Of a stretch of 64,000 nt of DNA, positions 54,202 through 63,372 are shown piece after piece. The DNA is from Oceanospirillum sp048270425. Lineage in GTDB: Bacteria; Pseudomonadota; Gammaproteobacteria; Pseudomonadales; Halomonadaceae. Location of the stretch: the NCBI GenBank assembly GCA_048270425.1, contig JBLWSY010000003.1:186001-250000 (forward strand), given 5' to 3'. How positions within the stretch are numbered: the stretch's first letter is position 1; each line of letters starts with the position of its first letter. A model generated the notes under the pieces. It did no database searches. It saw only the letters and a list, made by a program, of their open reading frames with translations, and had not been told where the DNA came from. Made by a program: the position numbers and the translations under genes.

Positions 54202-55572
54202 ATGTTTACTGTTATCAATCCCACAACAGGTCAGACCCTTTACCAGAAGCCGTCTCTTATCCCGGAAGAGATGGACAGCAAGATCCAGGCATCCTTTGAT
54301 GCCTGGCAGCTTTGGCGTAAACGCAGCTTCAAAGAACGGGCAGAAGTACTCACTCGGGTTGCCCGTATTATGCGCGAAAGCGTCGAAATGCTGGCAGTCC
54401 CTATGACTGAAGAGATGGGTAAACCCATTAAGGAAGCCAGAGCAGAGGTCCTTAAGGCTGCCTGGTGCGCAGAACACTATGCCGAGCATGCCGAGGAGTA
54501 TCTGAATGCACAAAACCTGCCTTCAGACGCAACCCACAGCTATGTACAACACCTGCCATTAGGGCCGGTACTGGGTGTTCTGCCCTGGAATGCCCCTTTC
54601 TGGCTGGCGTTTCGGTTTTGTGCACCCGCACTGATGGCAGGCAATACCTGTCTGATGAAGCATGATCCTCATGTACCCGGTTGCGCTGAAGCAATTGCCG
54701 GTCTCTTTATGCAAGCCGGCGTGCCGGAAAACATCATGCAGAACCTGCCGCTGCAAACCCCGGATGTGGAAGCGGCAATACGGCACCCTCTGGTTCAGGC
54801 TGTCTCCTTTACCGGCTCCGGCAAAGCCGGTGGCATCGTTGCCTCAATTGCGGCATCTGAGATTAAACCCTCCGTACTGGAGCTGGGTGGCTCTGACCCT
54901 GCCATCGTACTGGCGGATGCAGACCTTGAAGCTGCAGCCGATGCCATTGCTCTGTCCCGCATTATCAATGCCGGTCAGTCCTGTATCGCAGCCAAACGCA
55001 TTATTGTCGAAGAGAGTGTGCATGACAGCTTTGTGGATAAGCTAAAGCTGCGTCTGGAGAAACTTCAGATGGGTGATCCCAAAGAGGAAACTACCGACAT
55101 CGGCCCTATCGCCCGTGAAGATCTGAGGGACAACTTGGATCGTCAGGTCCGGCAAACACTGGATGCCGGTGCTCAATGTCTTCTGGGGGGCAAGGTGCCG
55201 GATCATGAGGGCTTCTTCTACCCGGTAACACTGCTAACCGGTGTCACCAACGAGATGCTCGCCTGCCAGGAAGAAACCTTCGGCCCTATCGCTGTAGTAA
55301 TGAAAGCCACAGATGCTGATGAAGCGCTCCGGATTGCCAATGATACCGAGTACGGCCTGGCAGCGTCTGTCTGGACAGATAGCAAGCGGGGCGAAGCCAT
55401 GGCTCAGGAGATCATGGCCGGGCAAGTCGTGGTGAACGGTATCGTAAAAACCGACCCGCGCCTGCCAAGTGGTGGTATTAAACGCTCAGGTTTTGGTCGC
55501 GAACTGGGCCCTCATGGCATTAAAGAGTTTGTGAACACCCAGCAGGTCTGGGTTGGTCCCAAAACCGACTAG
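54202..55572 (+). CDS. doeC: NAD-dependent aldehyde dehydrogenase, predicted aspartate-semialdehyde dehydrogenase of ectoine catabolism
   Basis: 456 residues from the ATG at 54202; AAAAGGAG precedes it and the doeA stop is at 54200. ALDH superfamily, succinate-semialdehyde dehydrogenase-like. Features: VLPWNAPFWLAFR, VSFTGSGKAGGIVAS, catalytic Glu in LELGGSDPAIV, nucleophile Cys in NAGQSCIAAKRII, and QEETFGPIAVV. The C-terminal RSGFGRELGPHGIKEFVNTQ is typical. In this cluster it would oxidise aspartate semialdehyde to aspartate, completing the route. Without context it would be called a succinate-semialdehyde dehydrogenase. Confidence 0.87.
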   Translation: MFTVINPTTGQTLYQKPSLIPEEMDSKIQASFDAWQLWRKRSFKERAEVLTRVARIMRESVEMLAVPMTEEMGKPIKEARAEVLKAAWCAEHYAEHAEEYLNAQNLPSDATHSYVQHLPLGPVLGVLPWNAPFWLAFRFCAPALMAGNTCLMKHDPHVPGCAEAIAGLFMQAGVPENIMQNLPLQTPDVEAAIRHPLVQAVSFTGSGKAGGIVASIAASEIKPSVLELGGSDPAIVLADADLEAAADAIALSRIINAGQSCIAAKRIIVEESVHDSFVDKLKLRLEKLQMGDPKEETTDIGPIAREDLRDNLDRQVRQTLDAGAQCLLGGKVPDHEGFFYPVTLLTGVTNEMLACQEETFGPIAVVMKATDADEALRIANDTEYGLAASVWTDSKRGEAMAQEIMAGQVVVNGIVKTDPRLPSGGIKRSGFGRELGPHGIKEFVNTQQVWVGPKTD

Positions 55573-55689
55573 CTTCTCAATTTCAAAATGAGACGGATTT
55601 TTAGGGAAAACGGCTTTTTAGAGATAAAGAGTACGGCAATATTCTGAAACTACCGTTTCCTCCTGGGCTTAACCATAAGCCCTCTCCTC

Positions 55690-55719
55690 CCCCGGCAGGT
55701 ATTCTGTCGGGGTATTTTT
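55690..55719 (+). terminator. Terminator of the doe cluster
   Basis: Arms ccccggcag (55690-55698) and ctgtcgggg (55704-55712), one wobble, then tattttt. The rest of the 55573-55904 gap shows no gene; it holds the rhlE promoter and leader. Confidence 0.75.
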
Positions 55720-55904
55720 CTATCGAACCTTCCACTTAAAGCTGCGAACAACCAAAACAACACAACAATTAACCCCAACTTACGGCCAGCTTAAGAAAAA
55801 CACATTAAGACATAGCCCTGACCAGACCGATGCTGTAAGCTGCACCACCGCTTAACGCGACCCTCTTTGCAGCCTGCATTTTTTACATTAAGAGAACATC
55901 TTCT

Positions 55905-57371
55905 ATGAGCTTTGCCTCTCTGGGCTTATCGGCCCCTATCCTTGCCGCCGTTAGCGAGCTGGGTTACGAAACACCATCCCCGATTCAAGCCCAGGCGATC
56001 CCTGCAGTGATTGCCGGCAAAGATGTCATGGCCGCCGCACAAACGGGAACTGGCAAAACCGCTGGGTTCACGCTCCCTTTACTTGAGGTTCTCAGTAAGG
56101 GTCAGCAAACCAAAGGCAATCAGGTTCGCGCACTGATCCTGACACCAACCCGTGAACTGGCCGCTCAGGTAGCCGAAAGCGTTGAGCAGTACAGCACCCA
56201 CCTGCCTATTCGCAGCACAGTGGTCTTTGGTGGTGTAAAGATCAACCCGCAGATCAGCCGTCTGCGTCAGGGATGCGATATTCTGGTGGCAACTCCCGGA
56301 CGTTTGCTGGATCTGTATCAGCAGGGCGCTGTTCGCTTTAACCATCTGGAAGTACTGGTACTGGATGAAGCTGACCGCATGCTGGATATGGGCTTTATTC
56401 ACGATATTCGTAAAATTCTCGCGATTCTGCCGGCAAAACGTCAGAACCTCATGTTCTCGGCAACCTTCTCCGATGAGATCCGTAAGCTGGCAAAAGGCAT
56501 TGTGCACAATCCCGTTGAAGTTTCGGTAACACCAGCGAACTCAACCGCAAAAACCGTTAAGCAGTGGATCAGCCCGGTAGATAAAAACCGTAAATCCGCC
56601 CTGCTGTCTCATCTGATCAAAAGCGAAAACTGGAATCAGGTACTGGTCTTTACCCGCACCAAACACGGTGCGAATAAACTGACCAAGGTTCTGGAGAAAA
56701 ACGGCATCACCGCTGCCGCGATCCATGGCAATAAAAGTCAGGGTGCCCGAACCAAAGCACTGGCTGACTTTAAAAGCGGTGCAGTCAGCACGCTGGTGGC
56801 GACCGATATTGCCGCACGTGGTCTGGATATCGACCAGCTGCCACAGGTGGTTAACTTTGAACTGCCTAACGTTCCGGAAGATTATGTACACCGTATTGGT
56901 CGTACCGGACGTGCGGGTGCATCAGGCCAAGCTGTATCTCTGGTCAGTGCCGATGAGTTTAAACAGCTGAAAGATATCGAAAGAGTGATCCGGCAGAACC
57001 TTGAGCGCAAAACCGTATCAGGCTACGAGCCGGTAAATGAACTGGGATCGTCTCCGGAACCTCAGGCTCCCAAACATCAGAAGCCCCGTCGCGCACGTCC
57101 TCAGTCAGAACACAAAGATGGCCAGCGTTCCGGTGAAAATGCCAGAGGGCATAAACCAACCGGTAAAAATCGCCGCCACAGTGGAAAACCAGCCGAGGCC
57201 AACCGGAGCAGTCGTCGCAGCACTTCAGACAAACAAGATACCGGAACTAATCCGGCTACCGTAAAAGCAGCCAAGCCTCAGGACCGCTCGCAAACAAAAC
57301 GCACGGATAATAAGCCTAAGCGCAGCTTCTCTTCCAAGCCTGCAGCACCATCACCCTGGGGCAATCGCTGA
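55905..57371 (+). CDS. rhlE: DEAD-box ATP-dependent RNA helicase, RhlE-like
   Basis: 488 residues. All helicase motifs are visible: Q motif FASLGLSAPI...PIQAQAIP, Walker A AAQTGTGKT, PTRELAAQ, VATPGRLLD, DEADRMLDMGF, SATFS, then in domain 2 ATDIAARGLDID and HRIGRTGRAG. The long basic tail (about 370-488, rich in Lys, Arg, Gln, Pro, Ser) is a typical low-complexity RNA-binding extension. It unwinds short RNA duplexes, likely in ribosome assembly or RNA decay. RhlE is the best subgroup by the N-terminal motif. Confidence 0.93.
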   Translation: MSFASLGLSAPILAAVSELGYETPSPIQAQAIPAVIAGKDVMAAAQTGTGKTAGFTLPLLEVLSKGQQTKGNQVRALILTPTRELAAQVAESVEQYSTHLPIRSTVVFGGVKINPQISRLRQGCDILVATPGRLLDLYQQGAVRFNHLEVLVLDEADRMLDMGFIHDIRKILAILPAKRQNLMFSATFSDEIRKLAKGIVHNPVEVSVTPANSTAKTVKQWISPVDKNRKSALLSHLIKSENWNQVLVFTRTKHGANKLTKVLEKNGITAAAIHGNKSQGARTKALADFKSGAVSTLVATDIAARGLDIDQLPQVVNFELPNVPEDYVHRIGRTGRAGASGQAVSLVSADEFKQLKDIERVIRQNLERKTVSGYEPVNELGSSPEPQAPKHQKPRRARPQSEHKDGQRSGENARGHKPTGKNRRHSGKPAEANRSSRRSTSDKQDTGTNPATVKAAKPQDRSQTKRTDNKPKRSFSSKPAAPSPWGNR

Positions 57372-57400
57372 TCGTCTCGCAGCGCCTTGACTGTCACACT

Positions 57401-57428
57401 AAAATGCTCCTTCGGGGGCATTTTTTTC
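57401..57428 (+). terminator. Terminator of rhlE
   Basis: Stem aaatgctcc and ggggcattt with loop ttcg and a long T run. Confidence 0.85.
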
Positions 57429-57551
57429 GCCGGCTGAATCGGTGAGCGAGACATAAAAGTGATCAGGTTTTTCGTTTCTGGCGTACGCTGATGGAAGCAC
57501 TCTGCATTCTCAGGGATCAGATTCCCCAGCGACTCTAACGAGGTAACCGAT

Positions 57552-58331
57552 ATGACTGCTCTGCCCTTACGCCAGTTACTCCTTCTGGCAATCAGTACAG
57601 GCCTGATACTGACAGCGGTGCTACCCGCTCAAGCCTCTGACGGTAAAGATGTCGTTTATAAGGTTCGCGGCGAAGCCTATGAGGGTTATTACATGCCAGC
57701 CGCCCAAATGTCAGCTTCAGCCCCCCTGGTGCTGTTGATTCATGACTGGGATGGCCTGACGGACTATGAGAAACAACGGGCAAAGATGCTGTCAGATCAG
57801 GGCTACAATGTCTTTGCTGCTGATCTTTTCGGCCAGGGCGTGCGCCCGACCGAAGTGAAAGATAAGCGCCAGCACACCGGCGAACTCTACAAAGACAGAG
57901 AAAAAATGCGCGCTCTGATGATGGGGGCTATGAAAGCGGCAGCTAAGCAAGGTGCCGATACCGATAACTCTGTGGCCATGGGTTACTGCTTCGGGGGTGC
58001 TGCCGTTCTGGAGCTGGCACGTTCGGGAGCTGATTTCAAAGGCTTCGCGACTTTTCATGGCGGCCTGAAAACACCTGAAGGCCAGGACTATTCCAAAGCC
58101 AAAGGTAAGATTCTGGTGATGCATGGCAGCGCTGACAGCGCAATACCTATGGAGCAGTTTGCTCAACTGACCAATGAGCTGGAAGCCGCCAAGGTCGACC
58201 ATGAGATGATCACCTACAGCGGTGCACCTCATGCCTTTACCGTATTTGGCTCCGGCCGCTATCAGGAAGTGGCTGACAAGCAGTCCTGGAAACGCTTCAG
58301 CGATTTTCTGGGTGAGATGACCGCCAAGTGA
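57552..58331 (+). CDS. Secreted dienelactone hydrolase-family protein
   Basis: 259 residues. Signal peptide (LLLLAISTGLILTAVLPAQA), so periplasmic, unlike most dienelactone hydrolases. Alpha/beta hydrolase fold with nucleophile Cys in MGYCFGGAAV, acid Asp near MHGSADSAIP, and His in APHAFTVFG; the oxyanion region is LIHDWDGLTDYE. A Cys-Asp-His triad is therefore complete. GAGG lies nine bases upstream of the ATG. The substrate is unknown; a role in aromatic degradation is not supported by the neighbours. Confidence 0.9.
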   Translation: MTALPLRQLLLLAISTGLILTAVLPAQASDGKDVVYKVRGEAYEGYYMPAAQMSASAPLVLLIHDWDGLTDYEKQRAKMLSDQGYNVFAADLFGQGVRPTEVKDKRQHTGELYKDREKMRALMMGAMKAAAKQGADTDNSVAMGYCFGGAAVLELARSGADFKGFATFHGGLKTPEGQDYSKAKGKILVMHGSADSAIPMEQFAQLTNELEAAKVDHEMITYSGAPHAFTVFGSGRYQEVADKQSWKRFSDFLGEMTAK

Positions 58332-58385
58332 GTGGTGAGCACGAACCGACAATCACGCCAGACTGAAAACCCCACGCATAGAAAA

Positions 58386-58427
58386 CCCGCTGAACCCCGG
58401 GCGAGAGAACGAAGTGGGTTCAGCGGG
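58386..58427. terminator. Bidirectional terminator between the dienelactone hydrolase gene and ytfJ
   Basis: Perfect 12-base arms cccgctgaaccc (58386-58397) and gggttcagcggg (58416-58427) between convergent genes; no long T run, so strength is uncertain. Confidence 0.6.
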
Positions 58428-58468
58428 CTATGCTCGGTTTGACTTGTATCCAAACAGACTTGCAGCGC

Positions 58469-59083
58469 TTATTTAAGCAGCGTCTGAATCAGATCCATCA
58501 CCTCCTGCTGCTCCTGATCATTCAATGCGCCATCCTTCATCCAGCGAACACGGTTTTGTGCATCCACTACGATGACGGCCGAACTCTCTTCCTGAAGATC
58601 CCAAGCGGAGCGGGCAACGCCCTCTTCATCCAGCACCATCATTGACCAGGGAAACTCTTCTTTACTGCTTTCCAGCTTGCCTTTCACAATGCCTCCGGTG
58701 CCCCAGATCGCATCATCAGTGTTCACTACCGTCACGGTCTGGTAACGGTCTTTTGGCAGCTCGGCAGCTTTAATACGATCAATCAACGGAGCGTTCAACT
58801 CTTTTGCAGAAGAACGGCCCGCAATATGCTGAATCACATAAACCTTGCCGGTCAGCTGCTGACTCTGCCACGGACGGTATTCAATATCACCAGCCTTAAG
58901 CACCAGCTCACCACCATCCTGCACCTTTACTGTCGGTAATGGCGCATCGGGTGTGACCGAGGCATGGCTTTGCCAGGACAAACCCAGCATCAGTGCCAGT
59001 AATGCACTTTTAGATAACGCAGCGAAAAATCCGCTCAACACGTTGGTTTTGGTCTTTCCCCGACATGGGAATCGGAATGCCAT
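58469..59083 (-). CDS. ytfJ: YtfJ-family periplasmic protein
   Basis: 204 residues with a signal peptide ending SWQSHA and AAAGGAG before the ATG. The thioredoxin-like YtfJ family signatures are clear: GKVYVIQHIAGRSSAKELNA, LPKDRYQTVTVVNTDDAIWG, AWDLQEESSAVIVVDAQNRV and WMKDGALNDQEQQEVMDL. No CxxC motif is seen, so it is not an obvious redox enzyme. Function unknown. Confidence 0.93.
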   Translation of the reverse strand: MAFRFPCRGKTKTNVLSGFFAALSKSALLALMLGLSWQSHASVTPDAPLPTVKVQDGGELVLKAGDIEYRPWQSQQLTGKVYVIQHIAGRSSAKELNAPLIDRIKAAELPKDRYQTVTVVNTDDAIWGTGGIVKGKLESSKEEFPWSMMVLDEEGVARSAWDLQEESSAVIVVDAQNRVRWMKDGALNDQEQQEVMDLIQTLLK

Positions 59084-59275
59084 AGGAATCTCCTTTCATT
59101 TTTATTGTTTTCCCGGATGAATAATGGCCAGGACTGTTTTGCAGGATAGATCAGCCTAAACCAATTCCGAACAAATTCAAACAGTCGTTTGTTTTATTCG
59201 TGACAGACAAGTCACCTCGGGCAGGGATCGTGAGCAGAGAAGAATAAAAAGAGAGGGGATCTCAAATGTCAGGCA

Positions 59276-59304
59276 TAAAAAAAGCCAGTCACAAGGACCG
59301 GCTT
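59276..59304 (-). terminator. Terminator of the cold-shock gene
   Basis: aagccagtc and gaccggctt pair with one G-U in RNA around loop acaag; T run on the minus strand. Confidence 0.8.
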
Positions 59305-59346
59305 CTTTCGAGAAAATTCTATGCCGTTACCGGCAGAAGAATAATC

Positions 59347-59556
59347 TTACAGAGCTACAATGTTCTCTGCCTGAGGGCCTTTAGCGCCATCAGTAACAGT
59401 AAATTCAACTTGCTGACCTTCGGTCAGAGTTTTGAATCCAGAGCTTGCAATTGCGCTGAAGTGAGCGAACACGTCAGGACCAGATGGCTGCTCGATGAAA
59501 CCAAAACCTTTAGCTTCGTTAAACCACTTAACAGTACCACGGATAGTATTAGACAT
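59347..59556 (-). CDS. Cold-shock protein, CspA family
   Basis: 69 residues from the ATG at 59556 (MSNTIRGTVKWFNEAKGFGF), AGGTG upstream. The RNP1 motif KGFGFIEQ and RNP2 motif DVFAHFSAI are intact. A single-stranded nucleic-acid chaperone that melts RNA structure. The upstream 200 bases are AT-rich with no ORF, consistent with the long leader seen in cold-inducible csp genes. Whether this copy is cold-induced cannot be told from the sequence. Confidence 0.95.
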   Translation of the reverse strand: MSNTIRGTVKWFNEAKGFGFIEQPSGPDVFAHFSAIASSGFKTLTEGQQVEFTVTDGAKGPQAENIVAL

Positions 59557-59792
59557 AATAAATTCACCTGAATTTAAAAAAAGTAGAAGTGCCTTCAAAG
59601 GCGTTATTTTGCAGAAGAATAGACTTGAACTTAGAGACTTCAGGACGAGGAATTATGACTAAAACTACGTATTGGAGAATATAAATTAGAGACTTCTATC
59701 TAGCTGCTGAGAATAGTATAGAGATATAACTCACATAGCGAGCTTTATTTTAGTTATTTCTGAAAAATATCGTAACGGCAGGCCATAGAACG
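59557..59792 (-). promoter_or_regulatory. AT-rich upstream/leader region of the cold-shock gene
   Basis: A TATACT -10-like hexamer (about 59713-59718, minus strand) would give a leader near 150 bases. Length and composition resemble csp leaders; no defined cold box identified. Confidence 0.4.
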
Positions 59793-59818
59793 AAAAAAGC
59801 CCCGTATTCAACGGGGCA
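59793..59818 (-). terminator. Distal terminator after dctM
   Basis: Arms gccccg (59799-59804) and cggggc (59812-59817), loop tattcaa; on the minus strand a run of six T follows. Confidence 0.8.
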
Positions 59819-59847
59819 AATAAAGATGCTTTAACAGAAGCATTTCA

Positions 59848-59873
59848 GAAAAACCTGGCAGCAAAGCTGCCAG
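59848..59873 (-). terminator. Proximal terminator after dctM
   Basis: Perfect arms ctggcagc (59855-59862) and gctgccag (59866-59873) with loop aaa; on the minus strand GTTTTT follows. With the distal hairpin it makes a tandem terminator. Confidence 0.7.
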
Positions 59874-59939
59874 CAAATGGCTTTGATCCAAACTATCAAT
59901 CAAAGCTGGTCGGATTAAAATCGTTTTAAAACAACCAGA

Positions 59940-61337
59940 TCAGTAACCGTTCAACTGGTCGATATACTCCGGCAGGAACAGTGAGATCTGAGGCACGTAG
60001 GTGATCAGGATCAGGAAGCCCAGCAACAGACCTAACCATGGCAGCGCCGCGCGGATCACCCAAACCATGCTACGACCGGTAATGCCCGCGGTTACGAACA
60101 GGTTCAGACCAACTGGCGGCGTCAGCATACCGATCTCCATGTTCACCACCATGATGATACCCAGGTGAATCGGGTCGATACCCAGCTGAGTTGCAATCGG
60201 GAACAGGATAGGTGCCATGATCAGCAGGATCGCAGATGGCTCCATAAAGTTACCTGCCGCCAGCAGCAGAATGTTCACCACAATCAGGAAGCCCCAGGCA
60301 GGCAGACCCCAGCCGATAATAGTTTCTGCAATAATGTGCGGAATACGCTCGGTGGTCAGTACGTGAGCAAACAGCATGGCGTTCGCGATGATAAACAGCA
60401 GCATCAGAGATACTTTCGCCGCATCCAGAACCACGCGCTTTACTTCAGCATCAAAGAAAGACTGAGGCAGAGCAATACCGATCTGAGCCAGGTTACGGAC
60501 TACACAGGAAGCCAGAGCTTCACCTTCATAGCGCCATGGCTTATCTTTCAGCGGGCCCATATCACGGTAACCGAATACAGCAACCAGGAAGGCATAAACC
60601 GCGGCAACAGCTGCTGCTTCCGTCGGACTGGCGACACCACCATAGATAGAACCCAGAACGATCACGATCAGCATCAGACCGCCCATGGCGATCGCTCCGG
60701 AGCGGAACAGAGCACGGAAGCCCGGGAATGGCTGAGCCGGGAAATTCTTGATACGCGCTACGATGTAGATAGCGATCATCAGAATGCCACCCATCATCAG
60801 GCCCGGAATCATACCAGCCATAAACATACGGGCCGCAGATACTTCAGTCGCCGCCGCATAAACCAGCATCACGATAGAAGGCGGAATCAGAATACCCAGA
60901 GTACCGGCGTTAGCGATAACACCCGCCGCAAAGCTTTCCGGGTAACCGGCACGAACCATACCGGCAATTACGATGGTACCGATCGCCGCAACAGTCGCAG
61001 GGGAAGAACCGGATACCGCAGCAAACAGCATACAGGCCATAACAGAAGCCATTGCCAGACCACCTTTTACGTGGCCGATACTGTCTACCGCAAAGTTAAT
61101 CAGACGTTTTGCCACACCACCGGTGGACAGGAATGCAGACGACAGAATAAAGAACGGAATCGCCAACAGAGTGTAGTGGTGAGACAGCGCTTCGAATAGT
61201 TTCAGCGCAATCGATGCCAGGGAATCGTCCGAGAACATCAGAATCGTGCCCACACTGGACAGACCCAGTGCCACGGCAATTGGCATACCCAGGAAGATAC
61301 AGCCAAACAGGATCAGGAAAAGTACAGCGATTGTCAT
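59940..61337 (-). CDS. dctM: TRAP dicarboxylate transporter, large permease DctM
   Basis: 465 residues, about 12 membrane helices, the main Na+-coupled channel subunit. It begins MTIAVLFLILFGCIFLGMPI and has the conserved GMLTPPVGLNLFVTAGI near 415, plus GGVASPTEAAAVAAVYAFLV. A cytoplasmic insertion around residues 255-310 is typical of the longer DctM subgroup. Its ATG overlaps the dctQ stop. With DctP and DctQ it imports C4-dicarboxylates such as succinate, fumarate and malate (inferred from DctP similarity). Confidence 0.95.
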   Translation of the reverse strand: MTIAVLFLILFGCIFLGMPIAVALGLSSVGTILMFSDDSLASIALKLFEALSHHYTLLAIPFFILSSAFLSTGGVAKRLINFAVDSIGHVKGGLAMASVMACMLFAAVSGSSPATVAAIGTIVIAGMVRAGYPESFAAGVIANAGTLGILIPPSIVMLVYAAATEVSAARMFMAGMIPGLMMGGILMIAIYIVARIKNFPAQPFPGFRALFRSGAIAMGGLMLIVIVLGSIYGGVASPTEAAAVAAVYAFLVAVFGYRDMGPLKDKPWRYEGEALASCVVRNLAQIGIALPQSFFDAEVKRVVLDAAKVSLMLLFIIANAMLFAHVLTTERIPHIIAETIIGWGLPAWGFLIVVNILLLAAGNFMEPSAILLIMAPILFPIATQLGIDPIHLGIIMVVNMEIGMLTPPVGLNLFVTAGITGRSMVWVIRAALPWLGLLLGFLILITYVPQISLFLPEYIDQLNGY

Positions 61338-61966
61338 TTGTCTGCTCCTGGTTTTTCAGAATGAGTCATTTCAGCGTTGTTTCGATCAGCAGAGGTTTGG
61401 TCAACTGCACCTTTTTCAGCTTTGGCGGTATCAGCAGCACCCTGCAGCTCTTCAGCCAGATGCATACTGTCTTTACCTTCATCCGCCAGATGGAAGCCAT
61501 CTTTCTTACCGGTCAGGATGCCCCAGCCCAGCTCCGCAAAACGGATTACCAACAGAACAAAACCTACCGGCATAATCATCATCGCCATCCACTTAGGAAC
61601 CGCGATATCTTCCATCTCAATACCGATCATATGCATCAGCTGCAGATAGTCCCAGGAACCCAGCAGGAACAGAGCGCAGTAGACAAAACACAGCGCAATC
61701 GCTACCAGACCGGCTAAACGACGCAGCGGCTCCGGCAGAAGTTTTACAACAACATCGACCCCGATATGCGCACCGATACGCACCCCGTAAGAGGCACCGA
61801 ACAGTACAAACCATGCAGCGGTATACAGTGTCGCTTCCTGAATCCAGATCACACCGGTGTTAAATACGAAGCGCATAACCACTTCGGCAAATACCAGCAG
61901 GGTCATGGCGACCAGCAAGAGAGCAACGATGTTCTCTTCAAGTTTATGAATGAAACGTACAACCAT
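61334..61966 (-). CDS. dctQ: TRAP dicarboxylate transporter, small permease DctQ
   Basis: 210 residues with four membrane helices (about 12-35, 48-68, 85-108, 128-148) and a long polar cytoplasmic tail rich in Ala, Glu, Lys and Asp. Signatures are WIQEATLYTAAWFVLFGASY and GAHIGVDVVVKLLP. It bridges DctP docking and DctM. ATGA overlap with dctM indicates translational coupling. Confidence 0.95.
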   Translation of the reverse strand: MVVRFIHKLEENIVALLLVAMTLLVFAEVVMRFVFNTGVIWIQEATLYTAAWFVLFGASYGVRIGAHIGVDVVVKLLPEPLRRLAGLVAIALCFVYCALFLLGSWDYLQLMHMIGIEMEDIAVPKWMAMMIMPVGFVLLVIRFAELGWGILTGKKDGFHLADEGKDSMHLAEELQGAADTAKAEKGAVDQTSADRNNAEMTHSEKPGADK

Positions 61967-62082
61967 GATTTAACTCTCATCGTTTCGTGAGCAGGCTCTG
62001 TCCGGGTTAAAGCTGGAAGGCAAAAACCATCAACTATCTGATAACGGGATACAAAAGCCAAAAGAGGTGTGCGGGGGGTTAA

Positions 62083-62114
62083 AACACCACTGCCAGCAAG
62101 CTGACAGCGGTGTT
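62083..62114 (-). terminator. Hairpin between dctP and dctQ (attenuating terminator)
   Basis: Imperfect long stem aacaccactgccagc (62083-62097) with gctgacagcggtgtt (62100-62114); TTTT follows on the minus strand. It may lower permease expression relative to the binding protein. Confidence 0.55.
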
Positions 62115-62168
62115 TTCTTCTCTACTACGCGCTTACGCTCTTAAAAAGAACCGAGCGCTACAACACAA

Positions 62169-62200
62169 CTTACCGGAACAGCGCAGGCCGATCCGGTAAG
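62169..62200 (-). repeat. Inverted repeat just after dctP
   Basis: cttaccgga (62169-62177) and tccggtaag (62192-62200) form a 9-base stem ten bases past the dctP stop, a position where hairpins commonly protect binding-protein mRNAs. Confidence 0.55.
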
Positions 62201-62209
62201 AGAGGGTTG

Positions 62210-63196
62210 TTAGTTGTTCGCCTGAATTGCAGCTTCGATAACGTCTTTACCGATCTGACGCTCGAACTGTTTCCAAACAGGCTTCATCGCTTCTACCCAC
62301 TGCTGACGCTCGGCATCAGTGATCTGCAGCACAGTAGTACGATTGGAATCGATAATACGCTGACGGTCGCCCATCGCTTTCTCTTCAGCAACCTTGTTGC
62401 CGTATGTGATCGCTTCATCCAGCGCTTTTTTCAGCTCAGGACGGATATCTTCAGGCAGGCCTTTCCAGAAACGCGCAGAAGTTACCACCATGTAATCCAG
62501 AACACCGTGGTTAGTTTCTGTTACGTAGTCCTGAATCTCGAAGAATTTTTTCGAGTACAGGTTAGACCATGGGTTTTCAGCACCATCAATCGCTTTAGTC
62601 TGCATCAGGGTGAAAACTTCGGAGAAAGGTTTTTTCAGCGGAATTGCATCAACGGCTTCGAACTGAGCAACCAGAACGTCAGACGTCATGATACGGAACT
62701 TCAGACCTTCAGCATCAGCCGGAGTGCGCAGAGGCGTGTTCGCAGACATCTGCTTCATGCCGTTGTGGATATAACCCAGACCCATCAGGCCGCGTTTTTC
62801 CAGAGAGGTCAGCAGCTTCTGACCGGTAGGACCCTGCTGGAAACGATCAACAGCTTCCATATCTTTGAACAGGAATGGCAGATCGAAAACCTGCAACTGC
62901 TTGGTGTATTTCTTGAACTTCGACAGAGAAGGCGCAGCCAGCTGAACATCACCCAGCAGCATCGCTTCCAGTACTTTATCATCACCGAACAGCTGAGAGT
63001 TTGGATAAACCTCAACATTAACTTTGCCCGGCAGACGGGACTCAGCCAACTCTTTAAATTTCAGAGCCATCTGGCCTTTTGGCGTGTTTTCCGCCACAAC
63101 GTGGGCGAACTTGATTGTTACAGGTGCTGCGAAAGCTGTGGCTGCACCAGCAAACATACATGCTGCAAGCGTAACCGCTTTGGTGAGTGAACGCAT
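62210..63196 (-). CDS. dctP: TRAP transporter periplasmic C4-dicarboxylate-binding protein DctP
   Basis: 328 residues, signal peptide ending GAATAFA, TTAGGAG before the ATG. Strong resemblance to Pseudomonas DctP: TIKFAHVVAENTPKGQMAL, KVNVEVYPNSQLFGDDK, FDLPFLFKDMEAVDRFQQ, GYIHNGMKQMSANTPLRTP, GLKFRI with the carboxylate-binding Arg, GAENPWSNLYSKK and TNHGVLDYMVV. It delivers succinate, fumarate or malate to DctQM. Ligand by similarity. Separated from dctQ by about 240 bases containing two hairpins. Confidence 0.95.
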   Translation of the reverse strand: MRSLTKAVTLAACMFAGAATAFAAPVTIKFAHVVAENTPKGQMALKFKELAESRLPGKVNVEVYPNSQLFGDDKVLEAMLLGDVQLAAPSLSKFKKYTKQLQVFDLPFLFKDMEAVDRFQQGPTGQKLLTSLEKRGLMGLGYIHNGMKQMSANTPLRTPADAEGLKFRIMTSDVLVAQFEAVDAIPLKKPFSEVFTLMQTKAIDGAENPWSNLYSKKFFEIQDYVTETNHGVLDYMVVTSARFWKGLPEDIRPELKKALDEAITYGNKVAEEKAMGDRQRIIDSNRTTVLQITDAERQQWVEAMKPVWKQFERQIGKDVIEAAIQANN

Positions 63197-63291
63197 CGAT
63201 CCGACTCCTAATGGAATTTGTTGTTATGTAAATCAGACCCTTATGTTCAAACCGGCTTCGGTAAGCATCAGTCTGAAACCACGGGTGTTGC

Positions 63292-63317
63292 AAAAAAAGG
63301 CCGGACATCTCCGGCCC
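63292..63317 (-). terminator. Intrinsic terminator inside the dctP leader
   Basis: ggccgga (63299-63305) and tccggcc (63310-63316) with a 4-base loop; seven T follow on the minus strand, 96 bases before the dctP ATG. Its direction is the same as dctP. Confidence 0.75.
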
Positions 63318-63372
63318 TAAACTTGCAAAGGCCAGCCCAAATGACTTTAAAGGCTGCGACCAGACTGACTAT

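Noticed and set aside
60165..61199. Plus-strand open frame of 344 codons opposite dctM
   Set aside because: His/Arg/Gln-rich shadow of a membrane protein gene; no signal or domain.
62207..63190. Plus-strand frame of 327 codons opposite dctP
   Set aside because: Antisense shadow; the minus-strand DctP is unmistakable.
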